DNA from: Canna indica
Taxonomy: Eukaryota > Streptophyta > Magnoliopsida > Zingiberales > Cannaceae
Length of the DNA: 64,000 nt
Reading direction: 5' to 3'
NCBI GenBank assembly: GCA_034359265.1
Contig: CP136896.1
Location: 16,213,501 to 16,277,500 of the forward strand
The notes below the pieces were generated by a model, which ran no database searches, was not told the origin of the DNA, and saw only the letters and a list, made by a program, of their open reading frames with translations. The translations under genes were made by a program, and so were the position numbers. Shown piece after piece: positions 36,501 through 48,100 of the stretch. Positions within the stretch are counted from its first letter, which is position 1. Every line of letters starts with the position of its first letter.

Positions 36501-39500
36501 GTTATCATCAAAACCGAGATTAAGACCAAGGTTGAAAACCTAAAGCCAACAAAGGAGGCGTCGTGTGTTCACGCGTCAATCGGATGAGATCTGTATGTGC
36601 GGGCGGCAGAAGGATGCGTTGGAAAAGTCGGCGTCGTCTCGTTGAAAGAGATAGAGAGGAAAAAAAAAGGATTAGGGCTCTCATACCATGTTGGGAGGAA
36701 AATAATATGGGAAAGTCCCCATTGTAGTAGACCTCCCCTACCACATATATTTATATAATGGAAATAAGATTTACATAGGTGAATTACCCTATGGGACTAA
36801 ATACAAATGTCCTAACTACTAACATGCCTATTGTACTTGTACTTTATCGTTCAGTTTCAGCTGGGTTCTTTCTTCGGTTCGGGTTTCGGAATACGGGTTT
36901 GGTTCTTTAGGGGTCTTAGCATCATAATGAGAATTTTACAATTTATCTAAACACCCTAAACCTAGACTCTATCTTCCCGACGAATCCGAGCGCATTGACC
37001 AACGTCCTTCCGATTTTTCGATTTCTTCGATATTTTCGATTGTGGACATCGTGCGCTAACCGATATGAAACCTGAAAATAATTCTCCATGAAATCATTAG
37101 CTCCATGTTTGTTATCATCAAAATCGAGATTAAGACCAATGTTGAAAACCTTAGGCCAACAGAGGAGAACTCTCTTGGAGGCGGGGAGAAGAAGAAAGGG
37201 TAAATTGTACAGAACCCTCATTGACTATAGGCATTGTGCACAAGACCTATCTATACTTACAAATATTAACAAATGTTATCAGAACTCCCCTTTGCTTCAA
37301 TAGTGGTGCGCATAGACCACTTTCATTAGCCTTCCCATTAGTAAGTTAACTTTTATTAACATCTGTGTGCCGAACCCCCCATTCGACACCTTCCTTGTCA
37401 TTGCGCACGTAGCCGAGCATCCTCACGATATTACAATGGCGGAGCCGACCCTAGCCGACCGCCGGAACCTTGCATGAACCCTAGGAGTGGGAGAAAACCC
37501 TAGTGCTATGATACCATGTTGATATTGAGCCAAAAAGTACACTTGTATTCATTCATAAAGGTGTATATAAAGGAGACGGTAAGATGTAAATGAGGTATAA
37601 CCTAAGCTATCCTATACTACCACCCAAATACAGATGAAAAACTATGTCATTCAAGATCTATATTATGTTTTTGTTTAAGTTATCTAGGCAAGATCTATGT
37701 GAATTTTGTGCTCCACAGGAGAATGCTTTTTGCATCTTACAAAGTTTTTTTTTCCGTATGTCCATTAATATTGATGATCCTCATAATGTTCCTCATAGCT
37801 CTACTAGGCTCACCAACTATCAGGAGTTGTAGTTAATTACTTAATTGCACTATAGTAGTACAATACCAAGGGCTGCACAAATCAGTTACCAATTGATTAA
37901 GGCAAAAATAGACTTATAAAACAGAAACAAGAATGTTGTGTTTTATTTTTCATGGATTGGGACCTCTGATGCATAAAAGGTGACATCCCCTAAGATATTT
38001 CCAAGTTTGTAAGTGGACATCTTGGCAAATCTGGAGTGTCAAGTAAAATATGTTCTGTGTCCATACTAATCAGGCTTAATCTAAGTTATCCTCACTCTAA
38101 GAACAAATTTGGTCTTAAATCAAGAATCTAGCCTAGTTAAATAGCTTTTTTGAGAGTGATTAGATGGTTCTATTACATCATTTTTGTACAAAAGATTATT
38201 ACAATGCTCTATTTGATATTCTTTCACATGTTGTATTTTATGGTGTTGATGTTTGCATGGTTTCCATATTGCATATAAAAATGTGTGATTGTATATTATA
38301 CTGTTTGAAGTTTGATGGTTGTAGACTTGTAGCTTCTATCGCTGGACTATTAGCACCTTTTTGAAAATGATTTCTTCTTCTTCTTCTTTTGCTTCAGTTT
38401 ATTGGGGTCATCCATGCTATACTTGTCTCTGGGAAGCAGCTACAGAAGCTTCACGTAGTAAGTGAAAGTGATTTAGGTTGTGGAGGAACTCAACAAAGAG
38501 TCAAATCTGCTTTGCTCAGAAGGTTAATTGCTTCTGCTGCTTCACCTACTGTAATGTCGCATGCTGTTAAACTTCTATCTTCTCTAAACAAGGATGCAGC
38601 AGATCAAGGTGATTTGTTGAATCTATTTATTTCTGGCACCAATGAGTTTCCTGAGGTGAGTAACTACAATTTTTTAGAGATGCTCACTCGTACAATATGT
38701 TCAATTGTTATAAGTTATAACAACAAATTTCTTACTTGCAGATTGGTAGAGGCCGTATAGCTGTTCAAATGGCAAAAGATAAGCTGGATTTACTCATTGT
38801 TCAGTACCGCAAACAGCTTACAATGCGCAACTTGGAATTTATGAGTGTGTCTGGGAAGACCCACCTAATTGAAGTAACTCTACAAATTAAACATGTTTTA
38901 CTTGCATTAAGAAAACAAGCTCCATGTTTTTCACTTCCAACTTGCTTATGTATTCATTAGATGCACCTGCAGTTATATTTCTCTATGATGGATATAAGGT
39001 CCTTTTTACTATCTTTGCTGCACATGAACATTGATTATGTTCTGTTTCTTTTTCTCTCTGCCTCTTGTTTTAATGTCATTATGATGGAATCATGAAATCA
39101 GGGGAAATTTTACCATTACAAAATTTCATATTTGATTATATGAGTCTGTGGCTTGTCTCCAGAAATTAAATCATTTCACTACTATAAGTAAGGCTTAAAT
39201 CAATAGATTTTAGTTAGAATGGCATTAACTAATTTTTTTGGTGTAACTACTAATATGCAAAAGACTTATTTTCCTTTAACGTAGGTAAAAATTCATTCTC
39301 ACGACCTGCTAATAGTTCTTAAATCACATCTGTTCTACAAAATGATTACTTAAAAGAATGCTTGGAGGGTTTTCTAGACTGAGGGTGTAGAAATATGAGC
39401 TGAATTTTTTTCTTCTGCTGTCTTCTGAGTTTGCTCATCTTTCCTAATTGAATTGTATTCCTGTGGTTCTAGCTGCCAACAGATTTAAGGGTTCCTTCGA

Positions 39501-42154
39501 ACTGGGTAAAGGTTAGTAGTACCAAGAAGGCCATCCGTTATCACCCACCTGAAGTCTTGGCAGCCCTGGATGAATTGTTGCTTGCCAAAGAAGAACTTGC
39601 TGTTGCATGTAGGACTACCTGGGACAATTTCTTGATGAATTTCAGTAAATACTATGCTCAGTTTCAAGCTGCTGTACAAGCTCTAGCAGCATTGGACTGC
39701 TTGCATTCACTTGCCATTATCTCCAGAAATGAGGTGCCTTGACAACATTTGTTTTCATTTGCTTCTTATCTTCAGCCCCACTAGTATCTGATATTTGTAT
39801 TCTTATTTTTTGTGTAGAATTATGTTAGACCTGTTTTTGTTGATGAGAAAGAACCGAGTCAAATTTATCTCTCTTCAGGTTCTCATCCGGTAAGTACTGT
39901 TTATGCTGATGCAACTTTGTATGCCTTGTGACAAAAGCTACGCCACTTATTCACGTTGATTTGAATTTTATTCTTTTGTATTTAAACAGTGCTAGAATGG
40001 TAGGGTAACTTCAGAATCCCTGCCATCCATGGTGTGCAATTTTGTTTGGGAGCATTTGTATCAAATGAGAGTTGAAAAGGGAAGAATGAGAACAAAAATC
40101 ATCAGAAGAATAATTAAGTTTTTGAAATTCATGTATTCCTAGTAACCCATAATATAGAGAGGCTGGTATCCTTTTGTTAAATCTTGATTAAAAAGAAGAT
40201 TATTTCAATCACTAAATTACCATATCAAATTTTTTAATTGATAGTTTATATTTTTTTGTTTCTACCCAAAGTGCTCAAGTATAAAGGTTCTTTAATTTTG
40301 TTTATTCGCATCAATTAAATAATTATCACGAAGTGAAATTTGGCAAAACCATGAACACTTCAAGAAAAATTGGCAAAGTCATAAATAAGATTGAGTATCT
40401 GGCGAAACCATAACATTTTTTGGCATTTACCCAAATTACCATTAGTTTTCTTATATGCATTTTAATACATAGGAAATCTCTTTATGAAGTCTATAAACCT
40501 AAAAACCTAAGAATAGGACTTCCTATGTACTAAAATGTATATAAGCGCACTTAGGAATTTTTCCCCCAAGTCCTAACTGGTGATACAATAAACAAAGAAC
40601 CAAAGCACTTATGACAATCTTTCTCTGTTTGGCAAATGACTGTTCTATTGATTGATTTCAATAAAAAATATGATTATCATCATTTTGACATCAATATGCC
40701 TAAGTTTGACATGCAATTGACATACATAGGGACTTTTGACCAAAGTCATATAGCTGCAATTGACTATAAACATGTCATTTTCTATATATATAAATGCATA
40801 TAAGAGCTCCTGAGCTTTTTATCAAAAGCTCTGGAACTGTCAATATAACTGCAATTAATATTCTATTCTAGGATTTTAAGTCTATGAACTTCATAAGAAG
40901 GTCAAATGTGAAGTTTCTCATGTACTAAACTGCATATAAGAGCACTTAGGACCATGGTTTAAAATACCGGTCGGTACGGTACGATAAGTCCGGTATTTAC
41001 CGGTTTTTCAAAAAACCGGTATCCGAGATGCCCGGTATGGGTAAATACCGGGTATCTCGGTAAATACCGCCCGGTATGCCCGGTATTTATCAAATACTGG
41101 GCGGTATTTGCTATCATACCGGGCGGTATAGCCCGGTATGACATTTTGCACTGTAGCATAAGACCGAAATTTTAAAAGTACCAGTATACCGGTAAATACC
41201 GCCCGGTATGTACCGGTATACCGGTATTTAAAAAAAAAAAAAAAAAGACTCGGTATGCAATTTTCGTACCGGACCGTACCGTGTGTCGGTACGGTACGGT
41301 ACCGGTACGTACCGGTACCGGTCATCCACCGAGATGATGACCGGTATCGGTATTTTAAACCATGCTTAGGACTTTTTACCAAAATCCCTAACTTGTGATA
41401 TAATAAGCAGATAACCGAACCACTTATGATAGATTCTTTTTTTTTGGTAAATAGTTTCTCTTTGATTTATTTCAATAGAAAATATGGACATTAAAATACC
41501 TCAATTTAACGTGCGAATGACCTACTTAGAGAAATTACCAATATAAAAGCAATCCAAAGTCCCTAAACCCGGTTCAAGAAAAAGTGGATTAAATCGGTTA
41601 AGTTAAGGAACCCGCTGGATTTTTAGAAATTGATGGTAATTTGGATAAATGCCAAAAAAGTTATGGTTTTGCCAAATACCCAATGATATTTATGGTTTTG
41701 CCAATTTTTCATAAAGTGTTTATAGTTTTGCCAAATTTCTCTATTAGAAATTATTTTTAAAATAAAGTAAATGTAAAACACAAATATGGGATGTTTCTAT
41801 AAATATTTCAATTTAAGTAAAATTGAGTTAGATATGTTTATCTATGTGTATGTATGTATTCACAACAAACAGAAGTTGTTGTAACTTGTTAATGTAAAGT
41901 AAATTACCTTCATATAACACTATGCTTCACATTTATAAAGTATTAAATCCTTTACTCTTCATCTTTAAATCTCTTTAAGAAAGTGAACCCACTTGTGCTC
42001 AAGTGGTAGCATCCGAATATGTTGCCTAGGTCTTGGGTTCAATCCCTAGTTGTAGCGCTTTGTGCGCCTTTTCCACGTCTTTGTACGTCTTGTAATACGT
42101 CTTGTCCGTATATTATCGCGTTTGCGATTTATAATGGCTGTGTTATAAAGCCAC

Positions 42155-42187
<33 letters not shown>

Positions 42188-45100
42188 TCTCTTTAAGAAA
42201 TATTTTTCTTTCATTTGTAAACCTTGGACAAAGTTTAACATATAGTCATTAACAAACAACTTCTCTTTGAAGGATCTTGCTGGAACAATTGTCTTAAACA
42301 GCTTTAAGAGGATTCATTTTACTACAATAGCATAGATGACATGCTGGTTAATTACGGAGTCATTCTGTTCTTGCAGGTTCTGCAGTCAATACTGGGTGAT
42401 AGCTATGTTCCAAATGACACTAAGTTACATGCTTATAGTGAGTACTGTCAAGTTATCACTGGACCAAACATGGGTGGGAAAAGTTGCTACATTCGCCAAG
42501 TTGCCCTTATAGCAATTATGGCTCAGGTACAGATAGGCATTTGGTTGGTCTTCATCTCTACTCAAGTAACTTAAATCAGTTAAACAATACTTATTAGTAA
42601 TTGAATAATAGCTTTTCAGTGCTTAGTTACTATCTTATTGTGCTTTAATGCAATAAGCTGTGAATCCATTTTCTATTTATTATGTTTTGATGCAGATGAG
42701 ATACATTTTACCAACAAGTTTCCAAACATGTCATCATTTGGTCCGTTCATATTTAATTTTTCAAGTTATCTAAAGAATATTCTGGAGTACAATCACTCTA
42801 TTTGCTCTTAATATCTTCAATTTTAGCATAAGTATTGACAATATCGTTATTTAGTGTCAACTGAAAAACGTCTTATTTTTGTTTATCATTTGCTCTTTTT
42901 CTGATACCTCTGCTTGAAGTTTGTCTTCCACTTCTTTGTTCGAAATGCATAACAAAATGACTTTTTTAGGATGTACCACCTAAATGGCCTTTTTTATATT
43001 AATTTAAGCCTCAACCATTTCTATTTCTTGATGATTGCTTCATGGAGATGTACTCTGATTCATCTAGGTTGGTTCCTTTGTACCAGCATCTTCAGCAAAG
43101 TTGCATGTACTGGATGGAATTTACACCCGTATGGGTGCATCAGACAGCATCCAGCAAGGGGTAAGCACCTTCTTTGAGGAGTTGGCTGAGGCTTCTCATA
43201 TATTACATAATTGCTCATCACGATCTCTAGTTATCATTGATGAACTTGGTCGAGGCACAAGTACGTATGACGGTGTTGCAATTGCTTATGCTACATTGCA
43301 CTACCTTCTTAAACAGAGGAAATGCCTGGTTCTTTTTGTCACTCACTATCCAAAGGTTCTGGATATCCAGAAAGAGTTTGGAGGCTCTGTTGGGGCATTT
43401 CATGTTTCTTATTTAACATCACAAAAACCTATTGAGATTACTGATCCAGAAACAGAATCCTGTGGTGAGAAGCTGAATCACGAAGAGCTTACTTTTCTCT
43501 ATAAGCTTGTAAGTGGTGCATCAGATAAGAGTTTTGGTCTTAATGTTGCAAGGCTTGCACAGGTAAATTGAAGTTGGTCTTATCTGTATATATTTCTTAT
43601 GTACCATTTTGGTAATGTTAGCTTTTCGTATATGGTCCATTTTAAGTTCCTTAACTACTTTTGCTTCTCAGTTGTGTACAAACACGGGTAATGGTTAGAT
43701 GCAATGCATGTATAATTACAACCATTGTCTTATATCAGTTCTGGTTGCTTGCAACTGGAACTGCTTGCACTAGAAATAACAACCGTCAAATTTTGAACTA
43801 ATTGGAAAATCATAAAAATGAAATCTAATTTTAAAGGTATGGTTGAGATCATAGTTTTAAAATTTGTACCGTACCGTCCGGTATTAAAGGTCAGTACCGG
43901 GTGTACCGATAAATACCGAGCATACTGCCCAATATTTAATAGTACCACTCATACCGGAGGTACCGTACCTAATACCGGGCGGTACCACCCGGTATGGGTA
44001 TTGTGAAACAGTAGAGTGTATTCATGAAAAGTATGTCTTATTCACTGAGAATAGGATTCATATATAGAGATGTTATGCAAGACTAATCAAATAACTAAGC
44101 AATGTGGGATTATATACAACTAGTACTAACTTCGTATTCTAACACTCCCCCTCAAGCTGGAGTATATAAATCATAGGCACCCAACTTATTACATAGGAAG
44201 ACTATCCTAGGACCACTAAGTGACTTAGTAAATATATCAGCTTGTTGCTCATTCGAATAGATAGCTATACATTTGTCTGTAGCTATATCCTCATAGGATC
44301 TTCTCTCTCATAAAATGACAGCCAACTTCTATGTGTTTAGTCCTTTCATGATGAAAGACTGGATTACAATATGCAGAGTGGCCCAACATCTCCAAACTTT
44401 AATTTTTCAAGCAACTGCTTCAACCAAATGAGCTCACGAGTTGTTAAGGCCATAGCACGATATTTTGCCTGCAACAACCTCTTGCTTCTTACTTTTCTAG
44501 GATACCAAATTACCTCTAATTAGAACACAGTAGTCAGTAGTCTTACGCCTATCTGAAGGAGAACCGGCCCAATGAGCATCACAATAACCAATCACTTGAG
44601 TATGACCCTTATCTTCCTACAATAATCCTTGGCTAGGAGTTGCTTTAATATAACTGAGAATGAATCAAGGAGATTGTAGGAATTGGCTCACCAAGCTACA
44701 ACAAATGAAATGTTTGGTCTTGTTATTGTGAAATAATTAAGCTTCCCTACAGACCCTACAGTCTCTGATACCTTCCAGGATCTGCAAGAGGCTCCCCTTG
44801 TCTTGGAAGGAGATGGACATTTGGATCCATTGGTGTATCAGTGCATTGGGAAATGACAATCCCCTGAACGAGAATGAGACCGAGCAACCTTAATACCAAG
44901 AAATACTTCAATTGACCCAGATCCTTGGTTTGAAAATTAGTAAAGAGATATTGTTTAAGTTGCTAAATACCTTGATCATCTCCGGTAATGACAATATCAT
45001 CAACATACACCACCAAATAAATGCTCTGACCATACTGTCACGGACTAACTGTTTGGGCGAAAAATGTCCATGCGGCTTCCTCGCTTCCCGTGCGAGGAAT

Positions 45101-48100
45101 CAGCCTTAAGCCAATCTGCTTGGCCAATGTCGAAAAGTCGCGGGCTCCCACTTCGTGTGGGTCGGAACCTCTGAGTGCTTGGGCGCAAAAACGTTGTTGG
45201 GCCAAATGGCCGATTGCATGAAAATGCTGGAAAATACTTGAACGAAAGCTAGAACAAAAGACTAGAGTGTGCCCAGGCTATACCTGGGTACTATACTTGT
45301 GGAGCCTAACCCCCAAGTGCCACCCCCAAGGTTCCCAAAAGCACGAGGAGCATGACAAAATTCCTATGTTCGCACACCCTCACCGTCCATGCCACGCCTA
45401 GGCAAACGAGGCCGTTTGCCTAGGCGTGAGCAAGAGCGGTGGGCGGTGGGCGGTAGGCGGTGCGCGGACGCGTTTTACAATGCATATTTACATCGATGCT
45501 CATGATGTCATATTTACGATGCATGTTAGGGACCGTCATAACACATACAGGACTCGACAACCCCGAAGGTCCCTAACATTCTCCCTCGTCGACTTGTTTC
45601 TTGAAGGCATTGGAGAGTTCTTGACCCTTGATCTTCCATTTCTTCATCATGCGGATTGGGTACCGTCGCTCTGTGTCGTTCGGCTTTCGACTCTCGTAAA
45701 CGGTGGAATGTCCTTCCTGCTTGCCATTGCCTCTAACTACGAAGCCTGCCAACTCTGGTGGGGCCCTTCTGTAAGGAGGTTGATATGGGGTTTCTCCTCG
45801 GTCCCTGTTGTGGATTCGCGCTGCGCGTTGCGTCTTACGAGCCATCTACCCTGCGCGGGTGTCTTACGAGCCATCTGTCATGCGCAACCTGGATGGTCTT
45901 TCAGTTTTACTGTAGCCACCTTTGTGAATTCGCCTTGTCGGATTCCTTCACTTGTATGACGAAAAGGAGTTTGTTCTGCCTTCTTGGTGCTGAACGCACT
46001 GTCGGAACGATACCAGGGTTGTCCTCCCCCATCAAGCATACCGTGTCGAGGAAGAGCATGGGTACTGCCTTTGTCGATTTGAGGAACTTCATCCCTAGAA
46101 TGACTTGATAGTCATCGAGGGGTACGGCCATTAGATTGGTTTGCCCTTGCCATCCTCCAACTTTCAACGAAACGTCTCTTGCGATGTCGTCGATCTTCCA
46201 AGTTGCCTAATTCACTGCTTTGACTTGACTCGAACTTTTCCCTAGTTTGAGTCCAAGTCGCTTTGCCTCTTCCCTGGCAATAAAGTTGTGAGTCGCTCTG
46301 GAGTCCATTGCTCGGGTGGTTCTGTCGTTCAGCTTGATGTCGATGAACATTAGCTCATGTGTCGCTTCTGGACGCTTCGTGGGGTTTTGCTCCCCCACTT
46401 GAGCCTTGAGAGCATTGAGCAGTCGTACTGCTCCCATGTTGGTTCTCCCAGCATACTCGTTTTCACTGGAGTGGTCATTTGATGACCCCCTACTGTGACT
46501 CGATTGCTTTCCCTTTGCCTTTATCTTTCTCCGCAGAAGCGTTAGACATAGTCTCCTCCACAGCCCTTGTTATCATGGCGTTCAAGGATTGTCGTTGAGG
46601 ACATCTAAAGTTTGGGTGAGGCCCTTTACACCATACACAAGTATGCGGAACTGCCGAATGGTCCCTCCTCGGAGGGGACCTCCTTTGAGGATGCTCTCTC
46701 AGGGTGTATGGTTTGTGGGTGTGATTCCTCCACCTTGTGTCACCTGCGATTCTTTTGTCATTAGAGTTACCAGACCCCCCAAATCTTGGTTTGAAGGATG
46801 TTGCCTTATTCGTATCTACCTCCGAGCTATAGCCATTGGAGTTGTTGGGTCCCAAAATCTCGGCGTGTAAGGTGTTATCTTAGCCGTATTCTCCTCTAGA
46901 TTATAGTCGGTGAGTCGTTCCGCTGCGATCTTTGCTTCCGACAAACTCTTAATGTTCCTCCAGGCCATGTTTGTAATGTCCAGCATGATAGTCCCGAACT
47001 TCTTCACATACTCCCGAACTGAATTGTCTTGACGGAGTTGTCGCAACTTCCGTCGGGCGATAAACTCCACATTCTCAAGGAAGAATTGTGCTTTCAGTTC
47101 GCGCTTGAGCTTATTCCAAGTGTCAATCTTGGCTTGCCCCTTCTGAATTTCGTCATACTTGGTCCGCCACCAAAGTTTTGCATCCTCAGATACATGGTTA
47201 CAACAAACACTTTCATATCATCATCTACTGTCCTCGTGACCTTGAAGGCTTGAAGTACTGCTCCAAGTCGAAGAGAAAGTTTTCCACCGCTTTGGCATCC
47301 CGGGTCCCATTGTATGGCTTTGGTTCGGGTGCTCTGAGGTGGTGTTGTGGCATCTCGTTCTGCCGTGAACTGCCGCCACCCGAGTGGATTTCTCGGATTA
47401 GGAATTTAATTGTAGGCTTTAGCTCTGCTATCTCATCTTGCAGATGTTTGACTGCATCTTGAGTGTCATCATGGAGTCCATCTAGCCTTGACTCCAAGTT
47501 TTCTGCGCGTCAACTATCTTGCCGAATAGGGCCATGCCGGCCGCGTGAGCATCACACATTTTCTCCAACTCTTCGAGTCGTTGGACAGCCATTCTGGTCT
47601 GCCTGACTACTTGTGTTTGCGTTGGCTCTTCCACCCGCGCTTCCTCCGGAACGGTCATCATCGCGTCGATGACGCCACTCATTTCACCGATTGTCTTGCG
47701 ACCCATGATTGGTCATGAAAATCTCTCCTGCGAGATTGTTGAGTGCCCCAACGACGAAGGCACTTGCGTCGATTGCTTGCACCAAAGCTTTGCGAGCTTA
47801 CCTCGCTCTGATACCAACTATCACAGACTAACTGTTTGGGCGGAAAATGTCCGTGTAGCTTCCTCGCTTCCCGTGCGAGGAATCAGCCTTAAGCCAATCT
47901 GCTTGGCCAATGTCGAAAAGTCGCAGGCTCCCACTTCGTGTGGGTGGAAACCTCTGAGTGCTTGGGCGCAAAAACGTTGTTGGGCCAAATGGTCGATTCC
48001 ATGAAAATGCTGAAAAATGCTTGAACGAAAGCTAGAACGAAAGACTAGAGTGTGCTCAGGCTATACTTGGGTACTATACTTATGGAGCCTAACCCCCAAG

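Larger units (their letters stand above)
31285..36824 (-). mobile_element. Copia retrotransposon 1 (5.5 kb, decayed)
   Basis: Two LTRs (31285-31422 and 36689-36824) bound a minus-strand gag-protease-integrase-RT-RNase H region. Flanking 5-mers TGACT (31280-31284) and TGCCT (36825-36829) differ by one base and look like an aged duplication. The primer site GGGCTCTCATACCA (36675-36688) next to the right LTR reads TGGTATGAGAGC on the minus strand. The polypurine tract complement CTCTCCCTCAAGC follows the left LTR. Solo LTR X2 is inserted between the primer site and gag. Confidence 0.9.
30332..37161 (+). mobile_element. Solo LTR X1, split by Copia 1
   Basis: Starts TGTTGGTGAAATGGCC-ACACTAGAGG at 30332, runs to 31284, and resumes at 36825/36830 to end at AGGCCAACA 37161. 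The same start, internal CTAAGCACCCC-CTTAGGATTTCC block, CGGTCGACCG motifs and end are seen in X2 and X3, which have 5-bp duplications. X1's own flanks (GACAA and GAGGA) do not match, so a clean target duplication is lacking. Confidence 0.75.

Noticed and set aside
41985..42060. Possible tRNA gene
   Set aside because: Only the A and B boxes are tRNA-like, no cloverleaf acceptor closes, and a poly(A) tail with TSD shows it is a SINE.
45426..45959. 177-codon plus-strand frame across gypsy E LTR and interior
   Set aside because: It spans an LTR boundary and lies antisense to protease; no domain.
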